A stretch of DNA of 64,000 nucleotides from Kiloniellaceae bacterium (GTDB lineage: Bacteria > Pseudomonadota > Alphaproteobacteria > Kiloniellales > J153). The stretch covers positions 55,958-119,957 of the forward strand of contig JAJFGO010000088.1 of the NCBI GenBank assembly GCA_021776095.1, in the 5' to 3' direction. The translations under genes and the position numbers were made by a program. Below, piece by piece: positions 22,225 to 32,582 of the stretch (the first letter of the stretch is position 1; every line of letters begins with the position of its first letter). The notes beneath the pieces are model-generated. The model worked only from the letters and a program-made list of their open reading frames with translations. It was not told the origin of the DNA and made no database searches.

Positions 22225-22261
22225 CGATCGTCAGCAGTAGTAGGGGTTTTACGCGTTCTCG

Positions 22262-22525
22262 CTATCCCATCGCTTTGATGCGCGCGTTGAGACGCGACAA
22301 ACGCCGTGCGACGGTATTGCGATGCAATACGCCGGCGCTCACACCGCGGTGCATTTCCGGCTGCGCGCTTTTGAGCGCATCGCGCGCCGCGGTCTTGTCG
22401 CCGCTCTCGATAGCGGTCTCGATCTTCTTGACGAAGGTACGGATGCGCCCGATACGCGCGCCGTTGATTTCGTAGCGGCGCTCGTTGCGGCGGATCCGCT
22501 GCTTGGCGGAGGCATGATTGGCCAT
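22262..22525 (-). CDS. rpsT: 30S ribosomal protein S20
   Basis: The 87-residue very basic protein begins [17 protein letters not shown] and ends with the conserved [16 protein letters not shown] segment. The length is exactly that of bacterial S20, which binds 16S rRNA early in 30S assembly. The ATG at 22523-22525 is chosen because all S20 proteins begin MAN. A strong terminator follows. Confidence 0.97.
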   Translation of the reverse strand: MANHASAKQRIRRNERRYEINGARIGRIRTFVKKIETAIESGDKTAARDALKSAQPEMHRGVSAGVLHRNTVARRLSRLNARIKAMG

Positions 22526-22709
22526 GTGTCGGACCTGTCGTTGGAATTTCGGGGCGGTCTTACGCCCGCCAGGCCAAAGGGCCTGAAAGCGGGCAGGAAC
22601 CGCGTACAAGGGCGGGTGTATAGCCGCCCCGCCCGCAAGCGTCAAGCCAAGCCCGCCCGCGGGCCTTCGCCCGCTCCAGGGCTTTGCCTAAGACCCGCGG
22701 TGCTCCGGG

Positions 22710-23486
22710 TTAACCATGTTTCCATTCTGGCTTGCGCTTCTCGGTAAAGGCCCGCATGCCTTCCTTCTGATCTTCGGTCGAGAAGGTCGAGTGGAAGACC
22801 CGGCGCTCGAACCGGATGCCCTCGGCCAAGGTGGTCTCATAGGCCCGATTCACTACTTCCTTCGCCATCATGGCGATGGGCCGGGACATGCCGGCGATCT
22901 TTTCCGCCGCCGCCAGGGCCTCCCCCAGCAGCTTGTCGGCCGGCACCACCCGCGCCGCTAGGCCGCAGCGCTCGGCCTCGGTTGCGTCCATCATGCGCCC
23001 GGTCAGGCACAGGTCCATAGCCTTGGACTTGCCGACGAAGCGGGTCAGGCGTTGCGACCCACCGGCCCCGGGAATGGTGCCCAAGGTGATTTCCGGCTGA
23101 CCGAATTTCGCCGTCTCGGCGGCAATGATCATATCGCACATCATGGCGATCTCGCAGCCGCCGCCCAGGGCGAAGCCGGCGACCGCGGCGATCACCGGCT
23201 TGCGGGTTTGCGCCAAACGCTCCCAGCCCTCGGTGATGAAGTCCTCGCGGTAAGCGTCCATATAGGTCTTGTCCATCATCTCTTTGATGTCGGCGCCCGC
23301 TGCGAAGGCCTTCGGCGAGCCCGTCAGGACGATGCAGCCGATGGCGTCGTCCGCCTCGAAGGCGTCGAGCGCCAGGCTCAATTCCTCGATCAGAGCAACG
23401 CAAAGCGCGTTGAGCGCCTGTGGCCGGTTGAGGGTGATGAGCCCGACATTGCCGCGGGTTTCAACAAGAATGTTCTCGTAAGCCAT
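22710..23486 (-). CDS. Enoyl-CoA hydratase
   Basis: The 258-residue crotonase-fold protein has AAGADIKEM for the CoA oxyanion hole, [16 protein letters not shown], and both catalytic glutamates in the [20 protein letters not shown] region. It hydrates trans-2-enoyl-CoA in fatty-acid beta-oxidation. AAGGA upstream supports the ATG at 23486 rather than one 18 bp further out. Its position next to rpsT/dnaA is conserved in many alphaproteobacteria. Confidence 0.93.
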   Translation of the reverse strand: MAYENILVETRGNVGLITLNRPQALNALCVALIEELSLALDAFEADDAIGCIVLTGSPKAFAAGADIKEMMDKTYMDAYREDFITEGWERLAQTRKPVIAAVAGFALGGGCEIAMMCDMIIAAETAKFGQPEITLGTIPGAGGSQRLTRFVGKSKAMDLCLTGRMMDATEAERCGLAARVVPADKLLGEALAAAEKIAGMSRPIAMMAKEVVNRAYETTLAEGIRFERRVFHSTFSTEDQKEGMRAFTEKRKPEWKHG

Positions 23487-23562
23487 GAACTGGGTTCCTT
23501 GCATTTGATGATGTTCGTCGCTCCTGTCGCCGCGCTGGGCGCAGGGCCGGAGCGGTTTCGGT

Positions 23563-23946
23563 CTAGTCGGGCTCGACGGTGAAACGCACCACCAGGTCGC
23601 CGTCGCCGCCCAGGAAAATCAAGCTGAGCCTTTCGCCTTCGCGCACGAAGACATTGCTTTGCCGCGCGCGCCAGCCGAGTTGCGGCAAGGTCGCGGTATA
23701 GAAGGCGGCGACCTGCGCCCGGCCGACCTCGCCCTCCGCATAAGCCTCGACGATCCGGCCGGAGGGTTTGTCGAAGACCACGCCCGTGTCGGGCACGGGG
23801 GTCAAACCGGGCATGAGCGGCAAGTCGTCGATCCCGGCCACATAGGCGGTCACCTCGGCGCCCCGCGCGGCCGGGGTCAGGGGCGCGCCGGCCAAAATCG
23901 AAATCGCGACCGCCAAGCAAGCCACGAACGGGAGCGAACGGGTCAT
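23563..23946 (-). CDS. Conserved hypothetical exported protein
   Basis: The 127-residue product has an N-terminal signal peptide (hydrophobic core about residues 7-22, cleavage near RGA-EV). The mature domain is about 100 residues with [26 protein letters not shown] and a C-terminal beta-rich part. No catalytic motif is evident. It lies 16 bp from the mutM stop, so it is probably transcribed after mutM. I do not recognise a named family with confidence. Confidence 0.7.
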   Translation of the reverse strand: MTRSLPFVACLAVAISILAGAPLTPAARGAEVTAYVAGIDDLPLMPGLTPVPDTGVVFDKPSGRIVEAYAEGEVGRAQVAAFYTATLPQLGWRARQSNVFVREGERLSLIFLGGDGDLVVRFTVEPD

Positions 23947-23962
23947 CGCGGCCGTGTCTAGC

Positions 23963-24805
23963 TTATCTTTGCCGGCTGCCACAATAGAAAGTCGCACGGT
24001 TGGACTGAACGATGCGACGAATTCCGCCGCCTGCTTTCGGCCCGCAGTCGCAGCCGGGACAGGCCTCGCCCTCGCGCCCATAGACCGCCCACTGGTGCTG
24101 AAAGTAGCCGAGCTCGCCCGAAGTCTGCACATAATCGCGCAACGACGAGCCGCCGGCCTCGATCGCGCGGGTCAGAACCTCGCGCACCGCACGCGCCAGG
24201 CGCTCGGCCCGACCGCCCTGCACGCTGGCGGCGGATCGGCGCGGCGAGATACCGGCGAAGAACAGGCTTTCGCTGACATAGATATTGCCAAGCCCGGCGA
24301 CGACGCGTTGGTCGAGCAGCGCGGCCTTGATCGGCGTGCGCTTGCCGGCCAGGTGGCGGGCCAGCACGGGCCCGGAAAACTCGTTGCCCAGTGGCTCTGG
24401 CCCCAGATCGGCGAGCAAGCGGTGCCCGGCCAAACGGTCCGCCGGGACCAAATCCATCAGACCGAAGCGCCGTGTGTCATTGAAGCGCACTTCCTGGCCG
24501 CGCTCGGTGGTCAGGATGACGTGATCGTGCGGTCCCGGTTCCAAGGCGCCGGCCTCGCTCACCATCATGTGCCCCGACATGCCCAGGTGACACAGCAGAA
24601 CCTCGCCGTCGTCCAGGTACATCAGGATGTATTTGGCCCGGCGCGCCAGGTGCGTGACCCGGCGCCCCTCGAGCCGGGCCGCGAAGTTCTCCGGGAAGGG
24701 AAAGCGCAAATCGGCCCGTCGCTGGTCGACCCGCATCAGGCGCACGCCCTCCAGGCACGGACGCAGGCCGCGCACAACGGTTTCAACTTCAGGAAGCTCC
24801 GGCAT
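23963..24805 (-). CDS. mutM: Formamidopyrimidine-DNA glycosylase
   Basis: The 280-residue protein begins [13 protein letters not shown], which supplies the catalytic N-terminal proline and glutamate after Met removal. It contains the beta-hairpin lysine region, the H2TH segment ([20 protein letters not shown]) and a C-terminal zinc-finger region. It excises 8-oxoguanine and formamidopyrimidines. The finger is unusual: CPGC is present, but the end reads FYCGSRQR where family members have C-x-x-C, so the fourth cysteine is replaced by arginine. It diverges from ubiE across 38 bp. Confidence 0.95.
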   Translation of the reverse strand: MPELPEVETVVRGLRPCLEGVRLMRVDQRRADLRFPFPENFAARLEGRRVTHLARRAKYILMYLDDGEVLLCHLGMSGHMMVSEAGALEPGPHDHVILTTERGQEVRFNDTRRFGLMDLVPADRLAGHRLLADLGPEPLGNEFSGPVLARHLAGKRTPIKAALLDQRVVAGLGNIYVSESLFFAGISPRRSAASVQGGRAERLARAVREVLTRAIEAGGSSLRDYVQTSGELGYFQHQWAVYGREGEACPGCDCGPKAGGGIRRIVQSNRATFYCGSRQR

Positions 24806-24843
24806 GGCGGGGCGGAGAGTAGCGCGAAGCGGGGCGGCGCGCT

Positions 24844-25680
24844 ATGGTCCGGCGCATGCCACAGACCGACAATCGCGCGCCGGGGCCAGGATCGGGGCCG
24901 GGACCGAAAAACTCCGGTGCCGGCACGACCCATTTCGGTTTCGAGGACGTCCCCGAGACCGAGAAGGCGGGCCGGGTGCGCGGCGTGTTCGAAAGCGTTG
25001 CCAACCGCTACGACCTGATGAACGACCTCATGTCGGGCGGCATTCATCGGCTTTGGAAGGGCGCCATGATCGATTGGCTGGCGCCGCGCCCGGGCATGGC
25101 ACTTTTGGACGTGGCCGGGGGAACCGGCGATATCGCGTCACGGGTGCTCGACCGTGTCGGCGCGGACGAGGCCGGTCCGATCGTGATCTGCGACCTGACG
25201 CCGGAAATGCTGGAGATTGGCCGGGGACGCGCCATCGATCGCGGTCTGGTCGGCACAGCCTGTCCGAACGGCTTGCATTGGGTGTGCGGCGACGCCCAAG
25301 CGCTGCCCCTGCCGGACCGCGCCGTGGACGCCTATACCATCGCGTTCGGGCTGCGCAATGTAACCCATATCGATCTCGCGCTAAGCGAGGCCCGGCGCGT
25401 GCTCAAACCGGGCGGCCGGTTCCTGTGCCTGGAGTTCAGCCAGGTGGTCGTGCCCGCCCTGGCCCGGCTTTACGATCTTTATTCCTTCAACGTGCTACCC
25501 GCCTTGGGCGCGCGCGTGGCCGGCGACGCCGCAGCTTATCGTTATCTGGCCGAAAGCATCCGCCGCTTTCCCGGGCAGCAAGACCTGGCGACGCGCCTGG
25601 GCGGGGCCGGTTTCGATCAGGTCCGTTACCGCAACCTGAGCGGCGGCATTGCCGCCCTGCATTCGGCCTGGCGGCTTTAG
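24844..25680 (+). CDS. ubiE: Ubiquinone/menaquinone C-methyltransferase UbiE
   Basis: The 278-residue (266 from the alternative ATG at 24856) class I SAM methyltransferase has [20 protein letters not shown], the SAM-binding [14 protein letters not shown], and [12 protein letters not shown] plus [15 protein letters not shown]. It methylates the quinone ring in ubiquinone synthesis. A Pro/Gly-rich N-terminal tail of about 30 residues precedes the conserved core. ubiB follows after 6 bp, so the two form an operon. Confidence 0.96.
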   Translation: MVRRMPQTDNRAPGPGSGPGPKNSGAGTTHFGFEDVPETEKAGRVRGVFESVANRYDLMNDLMSGGIHRLWKGAMIDWLAPRPGMALLDVAGGTGDIASRVLDRVGADEAGPIVICDLTPEMLEIGRGRAIDRGLVGTACPNGLHWVCGDAQALPLPDRAVDAYTIAFGLRNVTHIDLALSEARRVLKPGGRFLCLEFSQVVVPALARLYDLYSFNVLPALGARVAGDAAAYRYLAESIRRFPGQQDLATRLGGAGFDQVRYRNLSGGIAALHSAWRL

Positions 25681-25686
25681 AGCGAC

Positions 25687-27237
25687 ATGATCCGCGCTTT
25701 TCGTATTGTGCTGCGCCTGTTCGTCATCGGGCGCACCCTGGCCCGCCACGACGCCCTGGCGCTGATCGAGGAATTACGCCTGGCGCCCAGCCTGGTGTGG
25801 CTGGTCCGCTTGCCCGGGCACCGCCGGGTCGAGGGACGCGCAGGGCAGAAGCTTTCCCGCGCGCTGATCGAGCTTGGCCCGGTCTTCATCAAACTGGGCC
25901 AATTCCTGTCGACCCGCGCCGATCTTTTGGGCGAGCAGATGGCGGCCGATCTGGCCGGGCTGCAAGACCGCCTGCCGCCCTTTGCCGGTGACGAGGCACG
26001 CGCCACCATCGAAACCGAGCTTGGCCAAGCGGTCGAGGCCCTGTTCGCCGCCTTCGACGCGGTGCCGGTCTCCGCGGCCTCGATCTCCCAGGTACATTTC
26101 GCGCTTACGAAGGCAGATGACGACGCCCCGAGCCGCGAGGTCGCGGTCAAGGTCTTGCGCCCCGGGATCGAGCGTGCCTTCGAACGCGACCTGGAGGTCT
26201 TCTACTGGCTGGCTCAATTGGTCGAACGCACCCAGCCGCGCCTGCGCCGTTTCAAGCCCATCGCCGTGGTCCGCGAGTTCGAGGAAATCGTCGGCATCGA
26301 GATGGACCTGGCCATGGAGGCGGCGGCCGCCTCGGAGCTGGCGGACAACTTCGAGGGCGATTCCAGTTATCGCACGCCGCCCATCGATTGGCGGCGCACC
26401 TCGCGCCGGGTGCTGACCATGGGCCGGATCGAGGGCATACGAATCGACGACCGGGCTGCCTTGCTGGCGGCTGGTTTCGATTTGTCCGAGGTCTTGGCAA
26501 AGGCGGCGGCGATCTTTTTCAAGCAGGTCTTTCGCGACGGCTTCTTCCACGGCGACCAACACCCGGGCAACATGTTCGTCGATCCCGACGGCAACATCGT
26601 CGCGGTCGACTTTGGCATCATGGGGCGCTTGGATCAGCAGACCCGGACTTTTCTGGCGGATATGCTGCTGGCCCAACTGGCGCGCGATTACCGGCGGTTG
26701 GCGGAGGTACACGTGCAGGCCGGCTATCTGCCGGCGGGGGCGCCGTTGGATGTCTTCGCCCAGGCCCTGCGCTCGGTTTCGGAACCGATCTTCGACCGAC
26801 CTTTGGCCGAAATATCCTTCGCCCGTCTGCTCGCGCGCCTTTTACAATTAAGCGAATCCTTCAACATGCCGGTGCAGCCGCAACTGCTGCTCCTGCAAAA
26901 GAACATGATGATGGCCGAAGGGGTCAGCCGTAGCCTGGACTCAACGTTGAACATCTGGACCCTGGCGGAGCCCTTGATCGAGGATTGGATGCGCGCGACC
27001 CGTGGGCCGGAAGCCAGGCTGCGCCGCGCGGCCGAGGACATGGCCAATGCCGTAGAGCGTCTTCCCGGCCTGGTTGGTAAGGTCGATGCGGCCGCCGAGG
27101 CGATCAGTGGTCAGGGCTTGCGCCTGCACCCGAAGTCGTTGGAGGCGCTCGACCGGCGGGACGGCAGCACCTGGCAGATTCGTGCGCTGTGGCTGACGGT
27201 CGCGATTCTGGCCTTGGGATTGGTCGCCAGTCTTTGA
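25687..27237 (+). CDS. ubiB: Ubiquinone biosynthesis ATPase/kinase-like protein UbiB
   Basis: The 516-residue protein has the ADCK/UbiB core: the KxGQ-type motif GPVFIKLGQFLSTRADLLG, the atypical kinase fold with VAVKVLRPGIE, GDQHPGNMFV and the VDFGIMGRL magnesium motif. Two C-terminal hydrophobic segments (last about 25 residues clear) anchor it to the inner membrane. It assists ubiquinone assembly, probably by ATP-driven lipid extraction. It completes the ubiE-ubiB pair. Confidence 0.95.
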   Translation: MIRAFRIVLRLFVIGRTLARHDALALIEELRLAPSLVWLVRLPGHRRVEGRAGQKLSRALIELGPVFIKLGQFLSTRADLLGEQMAADLAGLQDRLPPFAGDEARATIETELGQAVEALFAAFDAVPVSAASISQVHFALTKADDDAPSREVAVKVLRPGIERAFERDLEVFYWLAQLVERTQPRLRRFKPIAVVREFEEIVGIEMDLAMEAAAASELADNFEGDSSYRTPPIDWRRTSRRVLTMGRIEGIRIDDRAALLAAGFDLSEVLAKAAAIFFKQVFRDGFFHGDQHPGNMFVDPDGNIVAVDFGIMGRLDQQTRTFLADMLLAQLARDYRRLAEVHVQAGYLPAGAPLDVFAQALRSVSEPIFDRPLAEISFARLLARLLQLSESFNMPVQPQLLLLQKNMMMAEGVSRSLDSTLNIWTLAEPLIEDWMRATRGPEARLRRAAEDMANAVERLPGLVGKVDAAAEAISGQGLRLHPKSLEALDRRDGSTWQIRALWLTVAILALGLVASL

Positions 27238-27258
27238 GCGGGATAGCGGGATAGCACG

Positions 27259-27765
27259 CTAGGCGATGGCGTCGACCGCGTCGTCGCTGAGGTTGCCAGG
27301 CACAATCGTCATGGGCACGCGCAGCTTGCCGATCAGCTTGCCGGTCAAGGCCGATATGAGCGGCCCCGGTCCGCGCGTGCCGGTGTTGGCGCCAAGGACC
27401 AGGATCGAAATGCTGGGTTCCTCGTCAAGCAGTTTAAAGAGCTCGTCGCGCACCTTGCCCTCGCGCACGAAGAGGATAGGGATACTGCCGACCAGGTCGT
27501 TGACCTGGGCCGCAAGTCTTTGCAGCAACTGCTCACCCTCGCTGCGCGCCTCTTCACGCATCAGGTCGCCTACCGCTTGCCAATGCTGAAAGTCGGCCGG
27601 CTCGATCACATAGAGCAAGGCGACACGCCCGCCGGTGTTACGCGCCCGGCGGCTGGCAAACCGCAAGGCCACGCCCATTTCCTCGGTCTCGTCGACCACA
27701 ACCAGAAAAATGCGGTCGCCGTGCTGCTCGTCGCCGGGCCGCGTATCGCTGGGAATCTCGCTCAT
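27259..27765 (-). CDS. Universal stress protein (UspA family)
   Basis: The 168-residue protein has one Usp domain: an opening VVVDETEEMGVALRFASRRA strand and helix, and a C-terminal ATP-binding-like ILVLGANTGTRGPGPLIS followed by KLRVPMTIVPG. The G-x2-G-x9-G pattern of ATP-binding members is only approximately met. It is cytoplasmic and stress-associated. It converges on ubiB, with 21 bp between the stop codons. Confidence 0.85.
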   Translation of the reverse strand: MSEIPSDTRPGDEQHGDRIFLVVVDETEEMGVALRFASRRARNTGGRVALLYVIEPADFQHWQAVGDLMREEARSEGEQLLQRLAAQVNDLVGSIPILFVREGKVRDELFKLLDEEPSISILVLGANTGTRGPGPLISALTGKLIGKLRVPMTIVPGNLSDDAVDAIA

Positions 27766-27784
27766 GCCGCAGTACCGCTCAAAC

Positions 27785-28549
27785 CTATCCCTTTCGGAAC
27801 GCCAAGTGGGCCAACCATCCTGCCATTAAAGCGACGGCAATCGCAATCAGGCCGTAGTAAGCGGCATGCCGGGTCGCGAAGTCGAAAATGAAGGCCTCGG
27901 CGCCGATCTTACTCACGAACAAGGGCATGGTCTGCGCGGAAACCACCCGCCCCTCCTTGAGCAAATAGGTCATGGCCTGATAGGCGCCGGTTGGCACATT
28001 GGCCGGCAAGTGCAGCTCGACCCGAAACAGGCGATTGCCCAGAAAGGTGATTGAGCCGACCTCTTTCGCGTAAAGGCCACTGTCCTGGAAGTTTCGGATC
28101 AGGCCCCGGCGCCATTCGCGTGCGATATTGGGCGAGGCCTTGGCGCTCGGCAGCTCCAAACGCAGAGCGTCGACCCCCATTTCGTGGCGGGTGCGCACGA
28201 CATCCGGGGCGATTTCGCGAATCGGCTTCGAGGTCGCGATTGCGTAAAAGCTGGGCGCGCGCTCGAAGGTCATCTGCGCAGTATTGGCCCAGATGCCCAG
28301 GACCCGGCTCTTGCGGTGCATGGTCACAGGGCGGTCCGGGCCGCGCACCACGATGACCACATCGCCCTCGCCCTCGACCGCGCCGAACAACAGCACGTCA
28401 GTGCCCGCGAAACCGGTCGTGATCGCGACCAGACGTTGGGACAAATCGGCGACCAGAGAATCAGCCTGGGCCGCCTTGACCGAAGCCAGGGTGGCAAGGC
28501 AAGCGACGGCACAGACTAGGCCCCGCGCGCAAATTGCGGCCCCGGCCAT
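27785..28549 (-). CDS. TIGR02186-type membrane-anchored periplasmic protein of unknown function
   Basis: The 254-residue protein has a signal peptide or N-terminal anchor (about residues 8-28) and a beta-rich extracytoplasmic domain opening DLSQRLVAITTGFAGTDVLLFG. A C-terminal transmembrane helix (about residues 228-248) is followed by a short basic tail. This fits the alphaproteobacterial TIGR02186 family. Its ATG overlaps the stop of the TauE-like gene (ATGA), so the two are translated together, and the family is commonly found beside such exporters. A role in sulfur-anion export is an inference from that pairing. Confidence 0.8.
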   Translation of the reverse strand: MAGAAICARGLVCAVACLATLASVKAAQADSLVADLSQRLVAITTGFAGTDVLLFGAVEGEGDVVIVVRGPDRPVTMHRKSRVLGIWANTAQMTFERAPSFYAIATSKPIREIAPDVVRTRHEMGVDALRLELPSAKASPNIAREWRRGLIRNFQDSGLYAKEVGSITFLGNRLFRVELHLPANVPTGAYQAMTYLLKEGRVVSAQTMPLFVSKIGAEAFIFDFATRHAAYYGLIAIAVALMAGWLAHLAFRKG

Positions 28550-29463
28550 CAGTGCGCCACCCCCAGGGAATAAACGTCGGCCGGCGTGACCAGCAGATCG
28601 AAGAACAGCTTGCCGCACACCGCCAGCACCATGAGCGCGAGCAGACCACGCAGCTGTTCGCCCTGCAAGCGCGCGCCGGCGCGAGCGCCGAACTGCGCGC
28701 CGATCACGGCCCCGCTCAGGAGCAGCAAGGCCAAAACCACATCGACCGTTTGGTTGGCATAGGCCTGCAGGAAGGTGACGTTCGCGGTAACGAAGATGAT
28801 CTGGAACAGCGAGGTGCCGATGACGATCGAGGTCGGCATGCCCAGCAGGTAGATCATCGCCGGGACCATGATGAAACCGCCGCCGACACCCATGATCGCG
28901 GCCAGCACGCCGACCAGGAAACCGACCCCGAAGGGCATAAGGGCCGAGATGTACAGCTTCGAGCGCCGAAAGCGCATCTTCAGCGGCAGGCCGTGAATCC
29001 AGGTGTGCTGGTGCAGCTTGCGCCGCTGGCCGGCAGATATCTTGCGCTGGCGCATGGAGCGCAGGCTTTCCACCAACATCAATGCGCCGATGATGCCCAG
29101 GAAGATGACGTAAGACAGCGAGATCACCAGATCGATCTGGCCCAAGCCGCGCAGGAAGGAAAACAGGCCGACGCCGAAAGTCGATCCGGCAATGCCGCCG
29201 ACCAATAGGACCGAACCCATTTTGAAATCGACATTGCCGCGCCGCCAGTGGGCGAGCACGCCGGATACCGAGGACGCGACGATCTGATTCGCCTCGGTGG
29301 CGACGGCAACGGCCGGCGGCACACCGATAAAGATCAGAAGCGGGGTCATCAGAAACCCGCCGCCGACGCCGAACAGACCGGACAGAAATCCGATCGCGCC
29401 ACCCATGCCCAGGATCAGGAAGACATTGACCGACATCTCGGCGATGGGCAGGTAAATTTGCAT
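28549..29463 (-). CDS. TauE/SafE-family anion exporter
   Basis: The 304-residue protein has about eight membrane helices in two homologous halves. Each begins with a Gly-rich segment: GGAIGFLSGLFGVGGGFLMT and GVLAAIMGVGGGFIMVPAMI. Between them is a basic cytoplasmic loop (about residues 125-165). The family exports sulfite or sulfoacetate, or moves related organosulfur anions. The substrate cannot be assigned from sequence. It is coupled to the TIGR02186 gene. Confidence 0.87.
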   Translation of the reverse strand: MQIYLPIAEMSVNVFLILGMGGAIGFLSGLFGVGGGFLMTPLLIFIGVPPAVAVATEANQIVASSVSGVLAHWRRGNVDFKMGSVLLVGGIAGSTFGVGLFSFLRGLGQIDLVISLSYVIFLGIIGALMLVESLRSMRQRKISAGQRRKLHQHTWIHGLPLKMRFRRSKLYISALMPFGVGFLVGVLAAIMGVGGGFIMVPAMIYLLGMPTSIVIGTSLFQIIFVTANVTFLQAYANQTVDVVLALLLLSGAVIGAQFGARAGARLQGEQLRGLLALMVLAVCGKLFFDLLVTPADVYSLGVAH

Positions 29464-29684
29464 CGCCGGCGCTTAGTCTTTTATGGATGCGGACGCGGCG
29501 CGCATGGCTCGGCTTCGCGGCAAATTAAGTGGGTTACCGATATATCGTCGGCGGGAACGCTAGTGTTGCAACACTAACGCCATATGGACGTAGCGCCAAT
29601 GCTTTGCGGGCATTCTTTCGGCCAATATGGCGAAAAAGTATCCGCTAGGGTACCGCCGCGGTCGGCCGGACCGGGCCCGGTGTG

Positions 29685-30713
29685 TCAGGCGCGCAGAAAA
29701 CCGACCGCGTCATGGACCTCGGCCAGGATCGGTTGAGCGATCGCGCGGGCCCGCTCCGCCCCGTCGCGCAGCACCGCGTCGACGCTGGCCGGGTCGGCGG
29801 TCAGGCGTTCCATCTCGTGACCCATGGGGCCAAGCGCGGCAACCGCGAGGTCGGTAAGCACCGCCTTGAAGTGAGAGAATTGGCTACCGGCGAACTCCTC
29901 CAGGACATCGCGCAAAGGTTTGTCCGACAGGGCGGCGTAGATGCCGAGCAGGTTGTGGGCCTCGGGCCGGGCCTTGCGGGCTTCCTCCGGCAACGCGCCG
30001 GCAGCGTCCAAAACCTCCGCGCCGGGCAGAAGCTCAGGGTCGCTGGTCGCCTTGCGGATCTTCTTGGCGATGTCGTCGGCCGTGTCGGTCATGTTGATCC
30101 GGCTCATGTTCGAGGGCTCAGACTTGCTCATCTTCCGCGCGCCGTCGCGCAGCGACATGACCCGGGTCGCGGCGCCAAAGATCAGGGGCTCGGGCACCGG
30201 AAACAGCTCGACCCCGAAGTCGTTGTTAAACTTCTGGGCGACGTCGCGGGTCAGCTCCAGGTGCTGCTTCTGGTCCTCGCCGACCGGCACGTGGGTCGCC
30301 TTGTAGGCCAGAATATCGGCGGCCATGAGGTTGGGATAGGCATAGAGCCCAACGCTGGCGTTCTCGCGGTGCTTGCCGGCCTTCTCCTTGAACTGGGTCA
30401 TGCGGTTGAGCCAGCCCAAGCGAGCCACGCAGTTGAAGATCCAGGCCAATTCCGCGTGCTCGGCGACCTGGCTCTGGTTGAAGATGATGCAGCGCTTGGG
30501 GTCGACCCCGGCAGCCAGATAGGCCGCCGTGACCTCGCGGGTGTGGGCCTTCAGCTCCTTGGGGTCCTGCCAGACCGTGATCGCGTGCATATCCACCACG
30601 CAGTAGATGCAGTCGTAATCGTCCTGCAGGGCGACGAAGTTCTTGATCGCCCCCAAGTAGTTGCCGAGGTGCAGATTGCCGGTGGGCTGCACGCCCGAAA
30701 AGATGCGTTTCAT
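29685..30713 (-). CDS. trpS: Tryptophanyl-tRNA synthetase
   Basis: The 342-residue class I synthetase has the HIGH-like [14 protein letters not shown] near residue 10 and KMSKSEPSN near residue 195. The length is typical of bacterial TrpRS. It charges tRNA-Trp in the cytoplasm. It is 49 bp downstream of murJ on the same strand. Confidence 0.97.
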   Translation of the reverse strand: MKRIFSGVQPTGNLHLGNYLGAIKNFVALQDDYDCIYCVVDMHAITVWQDPKELKAHTREVTAAYLAAGVDPKRCIIFNQSQVAEHAELAWIFNCVARLGWLNRMTQFKEKAGKHRENASVGLYAYPNLMAADILAYKATHVPVGEDQKQHLELTRDVAQKFNNDFGVELFPVPEPLIFGAATRVMSLRDGARKMSKSEPSNMSRINMTDTADDIAKKIRKATSDPELLPGAEVLDAAGALPEEARKARPEAHNLLGIYAALSDKPLRDVLEEFAGSQFSHFKAVLTDLAVAALGPMGHEMERLTADPASVDAVLRDGAERARAIAQPILAEVHDAVGFLRA

Positions 30714-30762
30714 GTGGCTGGCCTCCTGAGCCGGCGCCTTATCGCCGCTCGCCCGGCCAGGG

Positions 30763-32325
30763 TCAAGACCGCCGGCGCCGCAAAAGCCCGGCCAGCTCGG
30801 CCCGGTCGACGGCGCCGAGCGCCATGGCCAGGCCGCCGTAGGCGAGCAAGCCGGCCGCGATCAGGATCGCCAGCCCCGCGACGCGGTAGGAAATCGCCCT
30901 GTCGAACCACGTCATCAGGCCGCCTTGGAGTCCCGAAAGCACCGCCCCCATGACCAGGCTAGCCAGTGCGATGCGCGGCAGGCGGCGGCGTAGGCGCGTA
31001 TCGAGGCTCAAGAACCCACGCCCACGCAAGGACCCGGCCAGCAGCAGGACCATGAGCCAGGCCGACAGGGCGGTCGCCAGGGCCAGGCCGACATGGCCGA
31101 AGCCCCGGTCGCGCAGGGCCCAGAACAGGGCCAAGCTGAGCACGATGTTCGCCACCACACCGATCAGCGCCATCTTGAGCGGGGTCACGGTATCCTCGCG
31201 GGCGAAGAAGGCCGGCTGCAACAGCTTGACCAGCACGAAGGCGGGCAGGCCGCAGGCATAGGCGCCGAGCGCCCAAGCGGTCGCCTCCGAGGCCTCGCGG
31301 CCGAAGGCGCCGCGCTCGAACAGCACGATCACGATCGGCCAGGGGATGACCAGCAGGGCGACGCTGGCCGGCAAGGTGAGCAGCAGGGCGAACTCCAGGC
31401 CCCGGTTGAGGCTGGTCATGGCCTCGCCCTCCGCCCCGGCGCGCAGCTTTCGCGACAATTCGGGCAGCAGCACGATGCCGAAGGCGACCCCGATCAAGCC
31501 GAGCGGCAACTGATACACCCGGTCGGCGTAATAGAGGTAGGAGACCGCGCCCGCCTGGAGCGAGGCGATGATCGTGCCGACCATAAGGTTGATCTGCATG
31601 GCGCCGGCCGAGGCGATGCCCGGCCCCATGAGCTTGAGCAGCCGGCGAACACCCGGCGTCAAGCGCGGGCGCGGCAGGCAAAGGTCCATGCCGGCGCGGT
31701 GCGCGGCAATGGCCAGCAGCAGGAACTGGCCGACCCCGGCCGCGGCCACGCTCCAGGCCAGAACCTGACCCGGGTGCCCGGTCCGTGGCAGGACCAGCAC
31801 CAGGGCCGCGATGAAAACGACGTTCAGCAGGATCGGCGCGGCGGCGGCGGCGGCGAACTTGTAGAGCGAGTTGAGCACCCCGCCGAACAGGGCGACCAGG
31901 GCCATGAACAGCAGATAGGGAAAGGTGATGCGGCTGAGCTGGACCGCAAGGTCGTACTTTTCCGGGTCGGCCAGGAAACCGGGCGCCAGCACCACCATGA
32001 GCCAGGGCATGAAGGCCATGGCCAGCGCGCTGAGCGCCAGCACGCTGGTGAGCAGCACCGCCAGGCTATGCTCGGCGAAGGCGCGCGCGGCGGCCTCGCC
32101 GCCCTCCTCCAAGCGCCGGGCGAACAAGGGCACGAAGGCGGCGTTGAAGGCGCCCTCGGCGAACAGGCGGCGAAACAGGTTGGGCAGGCGGAAGGCGACG
32201 AAAAAGGCGTCGGCCACCGGCCCGGTGCCGAGCGCCGCCGCGATCAGGATATCGCGCAGGAAGCCCAGGACACGGCTGATCCCAGTGTAACCGCCGACGG
32301 TGGCGAGAGAACGGACGAGAGCCAT
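30763..32325 (-). CDS. murJ: Lipid II flippase MurJ
   Basis: The 520-residue polytopic protein has about 14 membrane segments. Conserved MurJ landmarks are [19 protein letters not shown] near the N-terminus, [20 protein letters not shown] near residue 45 and the [16 protein letters not shown] segment. It moves lipid II across the inner membrane for peptidoglycan synthesis. It is followed by trpS, a pairing seen in other alphaproteobacteria. Confidence 0.96.
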   Translation of the reverse strand: MALVRSLATVGGYTGISRVLGFLRDILIAAALGTGPVADAFFVAFRLPNLFRRLFAEGAFNAAFVPLFARRLEEGGEAAARAFAEHSLAVLLTSVLALSALAMAFMPWLMVVLAPGFLADPEKYDLAVQLSRITFPYLLFMALVALFGGVLNSLYKFAAAAAAPILLNVVFIAALVLVLPRTGHPGQVLAWSVAAAGVGQFLLLAIAAHRAGMDLCLPRPRLTPGVRRLLKLMGPGIASAGAMQINLMVGTIIASLQAGAVSYLYYADRVYQLPLGLIGVAFGIVLLPELSRKLRAGAEGEAMTSLNRGLEFALLLTLPASVALLVIPWPIVIVLFERGAFGREASEATAWALGAYACGLPAFVLVKLLQPAFFAREDTVTPLKMALIGVVANIVLSLALFWALRDRGFGHVGLALATALSAWLMVLLLAGSLRGRGFLSLDTRLRRRLPRIALASLVMGAVLSGLQGGLMTWFDRAISYRVAGLAILIAAGLLAYGGLAMALGAVDRAELAGLLRRRRS

Positions 32326-32582
32326 GAACCAGGGGGCCGCAATGGTGGGCGCCGGACCGGGCCTTCTACTCGGGCCGAATCGGACTAGGGTCTAGCCGAC
32401 TTCTACTAACCGAAAGTGGCGAAACAAGGAAGCGGCCGAATTCTGTCGGCCCGGCCACAACGGGTACCTGGAAGATTGCGGCGGTCGAGTGCCTTGCCGC
32501 CGTCGCATGGGACACTTCGACCGCGCCCGAAGCATCCGACATCCCTTGGGTGGTACCTTCCAGGGAACATGATTACAGGGAA

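Noticed and set aside
21974..22240. Possible 88-residue basic protein running into the rpsT terminator
   Set aside because: It would read through the poly-A and hairpin of the terminator, and its lysine/asparagine-rich end is just the A-tract translated.
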